Assembly: GCA_020205615.1 (NCBI GenBank)
Contig: CM035165.1
Coordinates: forward strand, 27,749,544 to 27,813,543
Reading direction: 5' to 3'
Length of the DNA: 64,000 nt
Source: Panax quinquefolius
Taxonomy: Eukaryota; Streptophyta; Magnoliopsida; Apiales; Araliaceae
Shown here piece after piece: positions 1 through 12,572 of the stretch; the first letter of the stretch is position 1; the number at the start of each line of letters is the position of its first letter. Position numbers and translations under genes: made by a program. Under the pieces are notes generated by a model. The model had not been told where the DNA came from. It made no database searches and saw only the letters and a program-made list of their open reading frames with translations.

Positions 1-782
1 AGCGAGAATAGCGATGAGGAGATGACTCTTTCGGCCCACAAGCTTGAAGCTATTTTGGTGATGTATCTCTCAAACTCAAGAGAGAGATAACATCTATCGA
101 GAAGGCCATCAAGATCGGAAAAGCGAAGCTCTACAAGTTAGGGAGGCCAATGAAAGCGATCGAAGCCCTCTCGACAAGATTGACGATCTGAAAGCAGTCC
201 TTCTCATCTGACTTGAACTCGGATGACAAGAGCTAAAGTTTGAAGTTGCAAACTCCTCTACGATGGGCGACTTATGTCCAACATGGGCGGACTCTCTCAA
301 ATGATTGATGACAAAAAGGGGGGGAAAAAAAAAGAAAGAAGAAGAAGAAGAAGAGGTTAAGGGAGAAGAATCGAAAAGAAGAAGGTAGCGGCGGCGGATA
401 AAGAAATCATCATCGGGGGCACTGAAGATGATGATACCAAAATCATAAAGTGAAAGGAACCCGGATCGAGAAAGTGTGTGAAGGGGAGCCAAGCAAAGAT
501 AGAAGATCATCATCGAGGGGGGAGCAAGAAGCGAAGCGAGAATCGGATGAGTAGGTGATCGACAAGCATCTGGAAACATCGTGGAGCGAGGAGGTACATC
601 TCTGATACATTAGTATGTTACGGATCCGGGATGTAGAATATACGAATATATAATTGCCATATTAATATAAATGACATTCATGATTAAGCATTTAGAAATC
701 TGATTTGCTCTTTGTATCTAAGATTCATTCATAACATGCATATGCACTTATTATTTTTGTCATAATCAAATAGGGGGAGATT
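1..782 (+). mobile_element. Degraded 3' internal end of a copia-like retrotransposon with polypurine tract
   Basis: No reading frame here matches a known domain. The first 600 bases are purine-rich and read as lysine/glutamate-rich peptide in several broken frames, including a GAA microsatellite at about 337-355. At 772-780 lies agggggaga followed by ttatcgggaataaac. This has the form of the polypurine tract and LTR start of Sirevirus-type copia elements, with a poorly kept LTR start. I infer that the window opens in the 3' untranslated or extra-ORF part of such an element on the plus strand. A diverged gypsy remnant is the alternative. Confidence 0.3.
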
Positions 783-3700
783 ATCGGGAATAAACATGTG
801 AATGATATTGATATTTAATATATTCTATTTAATATATGATTTGATTATATATATATATATATGAATGAATATGCAAGTATGCTTGCATGAAGAAAAATTT
901 ATAAAGTCCTTTGATAGATAATAGAAATATATGTACAAGGACTTAGAATGAATTGATCAAATATGTTAGGTTGATCTACATAAGCAAAAAACGACTTTGT
1001 GAAGTCCTTAAAAAGAAATGATGTACAAGGACTATAAATATAGAAAGATCAAGCATGTTAGGTTGATCTTATATTTGTAATAGATAGGAAACATCGATCG
1101 TCGAACCTTTGCACCAAAAGTCGTGTAATCGCCGGGAGAGTCGAGTCGACTCGGGAGCTATCGAGGCGAGAATAGGAGTATCAAGATAGTGAGATCTCGG
1201 AGTTCGTGAGACTTCGGGGAAGCGAAGAAGGATCGTAGTGTGTCGAGAAGAGCTTCCTCGGGATCGTAGTGTCTTTGAGGAAGTCGTGTTGAGAATCGTG
1301 AGGCGACTGTCTACAAAGTAGAACGACCATCTCTTGAGAACCCAGTATGAAGCGTAGACTACACTTTCAGTCGTAGAAGTCTAGCGATGCAAAGCCAAGA
1401 CAAGGATCGTAGGCTACACTCACGAGATCGTAGAGTCCTTTGAATGAATGCGAGAGAGATCGTAGTCGGGCGAAGATCGGATGAAGACAACAAGCCAAAA
1501 AGGCGAAATCGTAGAGTGTCGAGATCGATCTCGGGATCGTAGTGTATGCTACTGCAGGTAGAATTTGAATCGTAGAGTCTGAGAACTACGACTCAAAAGA
1601 AGTGCTCACAATGCTAAGTCGGGATCGTAGAAGCGGAATCACGGTTCTCGATGAATGAGCACTCCGAGAATATCAAAAGTCTGAAGCCTCGGTTGGCTTT
1701 GCAAAGATCGATCGCGGTAAAGGGAACGAGAGAGCACTCAGCGAATGACATGCGAGGCTAGCGGAGAACTAAGCAACAATCAATCGACATCAAGATTGAG
1801 TTGAAAGGCCATTCGTGATGAAGTCTTCCACAAGATGATTCAAAGAAGACTTGTTGGTGACTAAGGAAAAATCGACTAATGCGATTCTTGACAAAGAGAA
1901 GAAGAAGACAACGACCTTGGAAGTAACCAAGATCGTAGTGTTTGCCAAACAAAGAAGGGGGTGATGGAAAGTGAGCAGAGATCTTGTCGACCTCACGAAA
2001 AGCAAGGCTAAAGTGATTAAGTCTTGAGTGTCGGATCATTGATGATAAGTGAGCGGGAGATCACTGAGGAGAAAAGTAAAATTTGGGCCGCACCACAAAT
2101 CTGAAGTGTCTTAATATTGAAGGGACGGGACAAGGAATCGGGCCATCGATGTCGAGAAGCTGTCAAAGCAAGCGAAGTATTGAAGCTTTGCATAATCTGA
2201 GGAAGGGGTGTTCTACATTGAAGATCAATCAACACTCTTCCGGATCGTAGTGTTAACTCTACTGACCAAGCGAGCAACACTCAGACAAGACACTACGATC
2301 GAGGTCCTTGAAAGACATGCATCGAGAATCGTAGGAGTTGAATACACGAAGGCTGAAGCATTGGCAGCGGTTCAATCGAAGAGTAATATTGAACAAGTGC
2401 TTATTGAGGAGCATCGATGCAAAAAGGACAACCTCGATCTAGAAATCGAGAAGAGATAAAGTCTTGACACTTGAAGCGATAGTAAAGTGATACATCGGCG
2501 AGGCGGGTGAAATAGATAAGCTGCGAGTGTCGGAAAAAGTATGACATGTCACATCAAGCGTCTACCTCAAGCGACTCGAGATCTGCGAAGACATTTGAAT
2601 AGCTTCAATGGCTACTTTCCAGCGGAAGAATTGGGAAGATGTATAAATGTAGAAGAGTTTCAAAGATCAAAGGTTCTTTGGAGTTGTGAGTTTTGGAGAG
2701 AAGGTGGGTGATCGAATCAAGTGATAGTGAGTGAGAGGAGGCTCACTCTACGATCCACGAGAACACTCAAAAAGTCGGATCAAGCAAGAAGTAGAAGTGT
2801 GAGTTCTACTATGTAGAAGTGAGAGCTCTACTACATGAAGAGTGTTACGAGCTGAGAGAAAGAAGAGCATCATGCCATCTGGATGTCCATCATGGGAAGA
2901 CTCTAAGTACAATGAGAGAAGAGCTTACGGTCGACTTAGCAAGTCCATCATGGGAAGGCATCGAGTAGCGAAGGGAGATCACAAAAAGCCATCTTGGTGT
3001 CAAGCATGAAAGCTTTTAAGTACCTTGCGGAAGAGCTTACGGTCATCTTAGAAGCCTCTCGTATGCGACCATCAAGTACCGAGGAGAATGATCTTCAAGG
3101 CGGTTCATCGAGGGGTCATCAGGAGTAGTTGAGCAACCTAAAATTTGAGCATCATGCAACACTCAGCTGCTCTTCAAGGATGATCAAGCCAAATTGCTAG
3201 GGATAGAAGATGTTGAGCATGAAGACATCTTAGCGACTCGGCAAACTCAACAACAACAAACAAACAACTCACTGAAGCCGGGGCTGAGGGTCCTTGTCGG
3301 AGGACTAAATGAAAGCGAGGGCCAAAGGGTCCTTGTCAGGGGAGGACTAAACAAAGCGAGGGCAAAGGGTCCTTGTCGAGAGGACTAAGCGAAGTTCCAA
3401 GCTTCTTTGGGCTTGAAGAGTTCTAGGGAACTAGAAGAGTCCCAAAGGCTGCTTGGCCTTGAAGAGTTCTTAGTGGTGAGCTGAAGTCCCAAAGGCTGCT
3501 TGGCCTTGAAGGAATCGTAGAGATTAGAGTCTTTGCCCTTCCTTAGTGGAAATCTGCTAGTTGAAAGTAGAAGAGTGGATTAGGAGCTTGAGTCTACGAA
3601 CCACTTAAAACCTCTTGTGTCTTTTACATTATGTCATTTACATTTATATCTATAAGCTATAAGCTGTATGTATGTTTTAGCGCTTACAACTAAACTAACC

Positions 3701-3880
3701 CTTGATGAACATTATGCGTATAATTATGAATATATCGATGAAGGGAATCTTTTACTTATTATTTGTGCTTGAAAAGATTCTTATGTTTGTCATATACTCT
3801 AATATGAACAATACATCATAAACGAGAAAAGTATTTGAAATAAAAAGGATCTATTCAACCCCCATCCTATATTGAACTTC
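783..3880 (+). repeat. Probable long LTR, unusual composition and internal tandem repeats
   Basis: The stretch follows a polypurine-like tract and ends near ctattcaacccccatcc (about 3850-3866). That C-rich string resembles the end of the Sirevirus-like LTR at 55616. No coding domain is recognisable. Sub-repeats are visible: an aaggact..gttaggttgatct segment at 931-976 and 1021-1069, three ~36-40 bp units with gggtccttgtc..aggacta at 3285-3392, and a 27-bp unit at 3438-3464 and 3485-3511. The word gatcgtag recurs many times between 1200 and 2330. The LTR identity is inferred from position only; no second LTR or primer site is seen. Confidence 0.3.
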
Positions 3881-3978
3881 ATGCTCACCACTTCCATAAA
3901 CATTGTGGTGAGTATGTGATGTTTTCTTTAAAAAGTCATAGAAATGTGAAACAACTGATTTTTTAAAAATGCTTGCAG

Positions 3979-4142
3979 GTTTCATATAGGCTCTTTGAAC
4001 TAACAAATACATTGAAAGTGGCATTTATACAGTACCAAGTAAAGATGATAAAGTCACCGCCTCAAATGCAATTGCAGTAGTTATGATATTGAGTGTTCTA
4101 TATACTCTTTCTTTTGTGTTTCTAAAGCTGCCACAAATGTTG
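3979..4142 (+). pseudogene. Exon-like host gene remnant encoding one probable membrane helix
   Basis: The segment is preceded by a splice-acceptor-like tgcag (3974-3978) and followed by a donor-like gtaagt at 4143. From 3999 one plus-strand frame is open through the donor. It encodes a short polar stretch with a lysine/aspartate cluster, then a hydrophobic run of about 20 residues rich in I, V, L and F that could span a membrane. The same frame has stops just upstream (3996-3998), so either a frameshift lies near 3995-4005 or the exon starts differently. I do not recognise the protein. It is the only sequence in the window that looks like an ordinary host exon outside a transposon. Chance remains possible. 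Confidence 0.3.
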
Positions 4143-4330
4143 GTAAGTGTTCTTCCTAAATAGATTGCCCTCAGCCTTACTATATTTCTTAGACATACCG
4201 TCTCACCTTCTACTTTAAAGTTGCAATAGTTGGACAGAGATAGATGCAATCAAAGTAGGCAAAATTTTGTTAACATGACTTGAAAAAATGATAACATATT
4301 CACATGCAGTAAAAGCCAAACATAGTTCTG

Positions 4331-4599
4331 CAATCAAATGTCTACCTTATGTCAATTTGCTTAAAATATGGAGGTGTGAGACTTTGGAAATGTATATCTT
4401 AAATGGACACGAGTTTCCACTCAAACTTGCATATGCAGCATAAAAGAGAATTCATTTTTTCAATCAAACATCAGTAGTAGGTGACCTTCTGTTGATTTGC
4501 TTGAAATCTGCAGGCGTGATTTGGAAATGTATAGCTTAGGAGGACACAAGTTTCCTTTCCACACAAATTGCATATGAAGCATAAAAGAGAATTCTTTAT
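4331..4599. repeat. Direct duplication of a ~135 bp segment
   Basis: Two adjacent diverged copies, about 4331-4461 and 4462-4599. Shared landmarks, in order, are caatcaaa, atttgctt, tttggaaatgtat, ggacac.agtttcc, ttgcatatg.agcataaaagagaattc. The copies differ by small indels. They lie just downstream of the exon-like remnant and may be intronic. Confidence 0.6.
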
Positions 4600-4660
4600 T
4601 GTCACAAAGACCCGCATTATAGATATATAGGTTTTGTGGACAAATATTGTATACAAAAAA

Positions 4661-5164
4661 GTCTAATGAACTCGACGTTTATAGGAGAGGTTGAATTTGT
4701 TATTCTCTTTGTAAGTCGTTTCTTATTTCTCATCTTGTTGAAATTGATTTTTGGTGTTGCAGGAGGAACTTTATAGGCCCAACCTTTTTTTCTTAAAAAA
4801 AATGATGATGAAGTGAACCTAACATGATGTACACTTCATTCCTTCTAGCTCGTTGTTATTTTTTCAATTTTCTTATGTTAGTTATTAAATATTGTAAGTA
4901 CTATGATCCTTGGGAGATCAAGATACAATAACAAATTCTGTACTTATCGTGACTTGAGCATTATCTATTTATATATGGAGTATTAGTTTTAATTATTGGC
5001 TCTTTATGCAGTTTATTAATTAGTTTGAAACAAGTATGACATTTATATTAATTTGAAATATTAAATTTAATATTTATTATAGCAATTAATAAAATAATAG
5101 TAATAATAATAAATATGAAATCACCGATTTGAAAATTAATTATAATTTGCATGAATTTTGATTA
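4661..5164. other. AT-rich stretch without recognisable features
   Basis: No open reading frame with a recognisable domain and no repeat ends. It may belong to the body of the CACTA element whose end follows, since no opposite CACTA terminus was found. Confidence 0.4.
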
Positions 5165-5648
5165 TTTATCAATTAATTTTTTATTTATAAATTTATAATT
5201 TGTGAATGATTTTACTTGAGAAATTGACATTAATGAAGGATTATTTCCCTCACTAATTTGAAGATACATTCTCAATTTATAATTAGTGAAGGAAAATATT
5301 CTCTCGTTAAATAAATTTGTTCCTCACAATATATTATTTGTGAGGGAATCAAGTTATTCACTAATTTCAGATAGTCCTTCTTAAAATATTATTTGTGAAA
5401 GAAACCAATCTGTCACTAAATAACAATATTCCATTACTAAATACAATTTGTGAAGGAATAAGTTATTCACAATATATCCTTCACAAAAAACATTTAGTTA
5501 CTACTTAGCGAAGGATACCCAATTGCGAGGAGGTCTAATGCGAGAAATCGAGTGAAGGAAATATTTCTTCGCAATAAATCACTTGTGAGTGATATAATAT
5601 ATCTTGTGAAGGATTTGACCTTCACTAGAGGCCAGTTTTGGTGTAGTG
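5165..5648 (+). mobile_element. 3' terminal region of a CACTA (En/Spm-type) DNA transposon
   Basis: The right end reads ggccagttttggtgtagtg and stops at 5648. Its reverse complement begins cactacaccaaaac, the diagnostic CACTA terminal inverted repeat. The 450 bases before it carry an array of short subterminal motifs of the form gtgaaggaa, on both strands (for example near 5283, 5341, 5393, 5449, 5509, 5551, 5611). Subterminal arrays are the transposase-binding regions in this superfamily. The matching 5' terminus and any transposase are not visible, so this is a truncated or rearranged copy. It abuts a copia fragment directly. Confidence 0.7.
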
Positions 5649-5713
5649 AGTACAATGGAAGAAGTTCTTGGACCTGAAGTTCCATGCCTAAGTGCAATGG
5701 AAGAAGTTCTTGG
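5649..5713 (+). pseudogene. Left fragment of copia reverse transcriptase, split by element A
   Basis: Plus-strand translation gives about 20 residues with the motif EEVLGPEVPCLSAMEEVLG. This matches the reverse transcriptase segment just before the conserved A-GALMYLANYTRPD region of plant copia polyproteins. The reading continues at 14905 after element A. The segment contains one and a half copies of a 42-bp unit. Everything upstream in the element is missing; a CACTA terminus abuts at 5648. Confidence 0.75.
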
Positions 5714-7578
5714 TGTTAGGTTTGTAATATTCATAACGCAATCAAATTGCATAAAATATTATAAGCGTGAAAAAATCGAGTTTAAAAATTTACAAACCAT
5801 ATACCCGGATCATCCTTTATGCATAATTATTAATTAAGCGAAAAGATAAAGAATAAATCATACCCTTGAAGATCGAGCTTCCTCAGTACAAGTTCACCTC
5901 CAAATCCTTTCGCGTTCAATCTTGAATCCATGGGTTTGGTTCCTTCCTTTGATCAACGTTAGCCACCCAAATGTTTGGCCTCAGAGGTGATCCACGAGGA
6001 AGAAGAAAATTCAAGAAGATGGGTATTTGCTCAAACCCTAGTTTTCTATCTCTATAGAAAGGGTGTACTCTCCCAACAATTGGAATTATTACGTATGTTG
6101 AAAAATCAACCACCCATCACACCCATAATAAGACTCCTCTTATTTATAGATGTGGGCAACCCACCTTAACAATTAAGGAATTGAGTTTTAATTAATTAAT
6201 TCTTTTAATTAATTAAGCTCCCTAATCTTATTAGGGATAATTAATTAAACTCCTTTAATTAATTTTCCTTCCTAATCCAATTAGGAATAAATGAGAGTAC
6301 TTATATTAAATTAATTCCTAAACTCTTTAGAAATTAAAATAATAATAATTGTAATAATATTAATAAGACTCCTCTTATTAATTTATATTTAATATTTCTA
6401 AAATATTAAATAATAAATATTAAGCTATTTAATTTATTCTATCACCATAGATTAAATTAAATATACATAACTATATTATTACTATTATGCCATTAACTTC
6501 TTAAATAATTATTCTTCCTTTTATGGTGTGACCCTTTAGGTTCTCCATATTAAATAGGTTGTGAATAAATCAATTAGAACAATTCTAATCTTATTTAAAT
6601 AAATAAATTAAACAATTAATTTATTTAAATAATATTTATTCTCTGATAAGGATAAGCCTCCCTAGCGATCAACGACTTTCCGGATAATATAGATTTCAAC
6701 ATTAATCATTAAAGAACCTTTGAGTAAATAGTTACCGTACAATTCAATCCTTCCACCATCTGATGTCCCGATTAAATATAAGACATGGAATTACTTTGTC
6801 AAGTCTTATTTTATTTAATTATATGTATTTCGATCCTTAAATGCACAACTCAAATAATGCAAATTAGAAACTCCTTTCTAATTTCATTACGCCGCCAAGG
6901 ACTACTTGGGTTGTCATTTATCGAATCACATAGGACATTTCTCTTCTTTTATTAGAAGTGGTAGATTCTTTATTGATCATACATTATCTCCATGTACAAC
7001 TTATTATACCCAAGCATACCCTTTGATATACCCTAAGGGTCTTAAGGAATAAGTCAAAGTATAACTCATCATACACAAGATACTATGATGATCTCAAGTC
7101 CAAGGATTACTTGTCTTACTATCACTCTGAGGAATTCCTATTGACAAAGCAAATAAAACTCCATTAGGTATTCTTAGCGAGCCACGCGTTCGAGTGAACT
7201 TATTCTCTAATAAGCACCTACATACTTGCTTTAGTGTCTCCACACAAATGATCATGAGATCAATCATCCTCATCCGATGAGTGAACGACGTATGTACCAA
7301 TCTATCTGGATTTACTAATCCCCAATTTAGTAATCAATGATTGGGAACTATTTTAGTTTTAAGCTTTCTAAGAATTTAGATCTCATTAGAATGATCATCA
7401 TCATTATTCTAAAAGCATTGCTTAAAACTATGGGTTTATCACATATTATAAAACAGCATCATGTAGATAATTAAAAGCCTTTAATAAATTAATACTTTTT
7501 ATTAATAAATGAATAAGATTGTTACAAAGTATATGCTTTATCATCAAACATGATTGGCTTGTATGCATACTACTTTCA
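5714..7578 (-). repeat. 3' LTR of element A
   Basis: 1865 bp, matching 13033-14904 and both LTRs of element B throughout. On the plus strand it begins tgttaggtttgtaat and ends gcatactactttca. It is very AT-rich and contains a ladder of short perfect hairpins, for example ccctaatcttattaggg at about 6220-6236. Confidence 0.93.
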
Positions 7579-9785
7579 ATCTCCCACTTGCACTAAAGCC
7601 AATCGCCATGGTATCTTATACTCTTCTTCTCTAAGTGGCGATTATCCTGCTGTTGGATAAGCTTTAGTTAATGGATATGTAATGTTGTTCATGAGAGTCC
7701 ACTATCTCTATAGTGATTTCCCATCTTTGATGATTCTAATAATCAAATGAAAGTGCCACAACACATGTTTAGATCCAAGATGAGACTTAGGAACTATTCC
7801 TAGTTACGTAATGAACTTTTAATCCAAACAATCAACTTGCGACTTCATTTATAGCTATATACTTTGTCTTTATCACTAAACCAAACAACTCTTTCTTTGT
7901 TTGGAACCTTTCAATTCAACTGCACCACCTATTCAAGGTAACACTTTACCTTAAAGTGGATTTTAAATCGTCTTGAGTGCATGCGAAAAACTTGAGTCTG
8001 TAAAGCCCTCTAGTTTTAATTCGGACCCACCATGAATATGCTCACATCCTTAGTCTTTGGTTATGAACTTTAAGATGTTTTTCACTGTCTTACAGTGATC
8101 TTCTCCAGAATATGACCGATCAACATCAGGTCTCGTATATTTCATTGCATACATGATTGTCACTTATGCGATCTCTCTTCTTTGGAGTCTATGGGGACTA
8201 TTAAGAGAGATACACTCCATGGCTCATCAACATGAGACATCTCTTGGAGTTTGCCATGCTAAAGCGACTTTAGCATCAAATGAATATCGTTCCTTGGGTT
8301 AAGTCGAGTATCCTTTTAAATCTATCTATATAGATTTATATCCCCAATTAAGATACTCTTCCAAATTATTCATGGAGGATTGTTTAGACAACTTTATCTT
8401 TCTTGATTGTAGCATTGGCATGTTATTCTCATCAAGTAGTATATCAACATATAATACTAGAAATTTCACGACGCTCCCATTGACCCTTTTGTACACACTA
8501 GAAGTCTTACCTCATCATCGAATGTAACTCTGGATCATCATCTTCTATGATGTGTACCTCATCATCATCATCCATGATGAATCCATACCCCTAGGTATCT
8601 TTGGTACTATTCGATTTACGATTAGATTTGTGGTACAATAGGTCTATCTATCTGAGTTCCTCTTATTTGACTTATAGTGTTTTGTGGTTCTTGAACTTTT
8701 CAAGATCTATTATCCTCCCACTAGCCCTTTCAATGATAAACACCTTTATCTTAGAAGGCGGTGTGTTTCGCAACAAACACCTTTTTTGCTAAGTAGGATT
8801 ATAGAACATATACCTAAACTTACTTTAGGATGTCCCACAAATCAGCACATGTCAAATTTTGTCCCAAGCTTATCCTTTGAAACCTTTTCACATAAGTTGG
8901 ACAACCTCTTATCTTAACATACTTAAGATTAGGAATCCTCCCCATCCATAACTTTTATGGAGTCTTGAAATTTGGATTTAGAGGTTACCATTTTCAGTAG
9001 ATATGTCGAGTCATTTCTAGGACATGACCTGAAGGATCTTGGAATGTCGGTAAAATCATTATGGACCGCACCATGTCCAACAAGGTACGATTTTTCCTTT
9101 CGGATACATCAATCAACTATTGCATATCGGGAGGCGTCCATTGTGAGAAAACCATTTGAGATGATCTAAAACTTATTGCACAAGTATTTATCCTTGATCT
9201 AATCAAAAATCTTAATACTTTGCCAATTTGTTTCTCTTACTAATTCTTTGAACCTTTGAATAATTCATACTTGTATATTCGGAAAATACACACATTCAAC
9301 TCTTTGAATGATCATCTCATTTTCTTATACTAGTTTGTTCAATTTGCAAAATATATTTTCACGTAAGTCAAGTATACAAAAATTTATTAAGTAATATTCC
9401 AGTTCTATATAAAACATTATTATTATAAATAGAACAACAATTGTTCTTAATTATAATACCAAAGTTTTCATTGTCCAACAATAAAATGGAAATAATATTT
9501 TAACAAGAACTGGAATACAATAACAACTTATTGACTTAATAGATTTTCCCGTAAGTGATGCTAAACTATAAGTTTCTATAGCTAATGCGGTGACCTTTGC
9601 TTCATTTTCCACATATAGGATTACTTATCTTTGTTTAACTTTCTACTTTTTGCTTGGTCCCTTCATAAATCTATATTTATGATAACCAAAGTCGGTATCC
9701 AATACCCAAGTAGAACCTTGACTTAAAGAAAAATTTATTTTAAATCATGAACAAATTTGTATTTATAATAGAAACTTCACTAAGC
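7579..9785 (-). pseudogene. Broken copia pol of element A
   Basis: Read on the minus strand the region runs from the polyprotein's integrase-to-reverse-transcriptase part (near 9785) to the RNase H end (near 7605). The better preserved stretches in the homologous element B show the motifs: a zinc-knuckle end, an integrase C-terminal block (residues like DKCRFVGHPK) and a reverse transcriptase with LYVD. Here the same blocks are present but shorter. Relative to B about 110 bp is missing near 8505 within reverse transcriptase. The classical integrase catalytic core is not recognisable. No frame stays open for more than about 80 codons. Confidence 0.75.
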
Positions 9786-10480
9786 TTCTTTGGTTAGCCT
9801 CTGCAAGATGCTTCTCATGATTTCTTTCCGGTGTCCAAAGCTCATTGCGGTGGAAGCAAACTCCTTTGCTATCCATATCGGTTTTGTTCTTATTATCCTT
9901 TGTTTATGCCTTTCTATTTACCTTCTTTGAATCGTTCTTCTTTTCGGAAGATCCTTTGGCCCCCTACCGGTAAGACATGGTCTTTCTTGGTTGGAAAGTG
10001 ACTCTCAACATTTTTCAATATGTTAAGCAAATCAATGAGGCCGATATCTAGCTTGTTCATATGAAAAATTCACAACAATTAATGAAAGAGTCCAGGAGTG
10101 AGTGCAAGATCAAATCTTGGCTCAACTCTCCATCCGTGACAAAACCGGTTGTCCTAATTGATCAATCAAATTGATTATGTTAAGAACTTTATCTGTCTTT
10201 ATAGTGCCATTGGCCATTCTAGATCGGAAGGGCTCCTTAGATATCGATATATATCGGTCCACTTTCCTCACCATCAACTACTTGATGTGCGGGAATATAA
10301 GAAGAACATCCATAGTTTCATCGCCGTTGAAGCTCGTTACTCGTGGATGCGAGCATGATGCATTGAGCTAATGTGCATCATCTTGCCACTTTCTAAAAGT
10401 AGCAATCTCATCCTCGAGGCATTATGCGCAACCATTTCTAGAGGATAGGCGTATTAAGGACATAAGATAGCTTTTCGACT
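9786..10480 (-). pseudogene. Broken copia gag of element A
   Basis: The minus strand encodes, with frameshifts, pieces of a plant copia gag. These include a block corresponding to CIMLAS..NELQR near 10340-10390, a block corresponding to ISKELFRSRM near 10210-10240, and a nucleocapsid zinc-knuckle region near 9800-9870 (Cys-rich, GH pair). Gag packages the element RNA into cytoplasmic particles; this copy cannot make an intact protein. Assignment rests on order and motifs shared with element B. Confidence 0.65.
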
Positions 10481-12527
10481 ATGAGAACTATTCTCAAATT
10501 CCTTAACCAATCCGATTTAATTGATTACGATTAATTTAGCATCTAATATGCTTCGCATGATGATAGTAATTTTAGACATTGTAAAATTACGTAAATGAAT
10601 TTGTAATTAACAACATTTTAACATACATTCTTTTATTAATTACCAAAATAATTTAGGTCTTGTTTTAAATTGGTATCTCCACTATTTTCTTCAAACTATA
10701 TTACCCTCACTTATATAGTTAAAAAAAATCTAATTAAAGATTTGCTAGTGAGAATAAGGATCCCATTTCAAATGTATATAGCCTTGTGGTGACACAACAA
10801 ACTATATATAAATAAATAGGTGAACAACTTTTGTCAATTACATCAACTATGCAACTCCTTGTATTTTGCCTCTTAGATTATTTTGATCAGTGGTGGCACA
10901 TCCGAATCAAAATTATCCAAGTTAAGTCAACCTAGCACTCCATATATTCAAAAAAGAAAAATATCATCCTTGTGGTGACACAACAAAACAATATTGTTCA
11001 ATTTTCTTTATAAGCATCAAATGTGATAAATTAACATCTTAAATACTTAATACTTGCCTTGTGGTGACACAACAAACTCATATTAAATATTTAATACTCT
11101 ATTAATTTTATCATGCTTTAGAAAGCGACGTTCGATATTCCAAATATCTTTGAACGCTTAGGACTTAATATAAAAAATTGAGGGTTTGTTATTAATTTGT
11201 CTCATCTTGTTTTAGCGCATGCATATATATATATAAAATCGCTATTATATTAATGAACATGCGAAGCATGTTTGCATAATATATATATATATATAGTATA
11301 AGCATGCACATATAGAATACTATATTCTACCCGGATTGATTATGGACTTTTATTCTAGTTTGGTTCACTAGAGCCACCAAGTGAACCAAAAGGTCAAACT
11401 CTAGGGTGAAAAGAAATAATATTTAAATATAACTATTACATTTTAAACTAGGGCTCCATTACAAATGGGTCTTCACGCTCCTTGCTCCTTTGATCTCCAA
11501 TTTTCAAAATTAATTCTAACTATTCCTATTACAAAACTATTTAAAATAAATAGAAACCTTGATCGTGATCGAGGGAAATACATAGGAGGAGATAGAATTT
11601 ACATTAAGAAAAATTAGAGAAGGCGAGTCGCATTGAATCCCCATTTAATAAAACCCATACATTCAATGCATCCAACTAAAATAAAATCCAATCATATGGT
11701 GATAGTCCATAATCAATCCCATTTATTATCATACACATCACCATACGCATCGATAAATAACATTCATCTCATGAATAATTAACATTTAATATATATATTG
11801 ATATCATTTAATGGGCAAATTTAGTTAGTATAAAATCTAATTTTGAATAAAAATAAACTCCTTTATTTAAATCCAAATTTAAATCAAAATAAAACTATTT
11901 TATTTTAATTTATCTAATTTTGAATAAAATAAACTATTTTATTTTAATCAAAATCTTTAATTAAAATAAACTCCTTTATTTTAATTAATTATGGAATCCA
12001 ATTCCATATAAAAAAAATCTTTAATTAAAATAAACTCTTTTATTTTAATTAATTATGGAATCCAATTCCATGTAAAAAAAAATCTTTTATTAAAGGAAAC
12101 ACTGGATATTCTTTCCTATTCACAAATAAAACTCCTTTATTTTGAATAATATGAAATCTTATTCCATATTTAAATAAACTCCTTTATTTAAGGAAAGATG
12201 GATTATTTCTTCCCTATTCATAAATAAACTCTTTTATTTTTGAATAATATGAAATCCTATTTCATATCAAAATAAACTCCTTTATTTAAGGAAAAATAAA
12301 ATCCAATTTCAACTCCAATTAGTTATCATGGAATCCAATTCCAACTCTAATTAGTTAAGATGAAATTTAATTTTAAAATTAAAATAAATCTTTATTTTAA
12401 GATTAAAATGAACTTTTTATTTTAAAATTAAAATAAACTTTATTTTAATTCTAAAATTATTAAGAATAATATATATATATAACTATTATATATATTTATA
12501 TAAAATACCGTATATATATATGTATAT

Positions 12528-12572
<45 letters not shown>

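Noticed and set aside
109..579. 156-codon minus-strand frame rich in serine, phenylalanine and leucine
   Set aside because: It is the complement of a purine-rich GAA/GGA tract. The composition is low complexity and no domain or splice context supports it.
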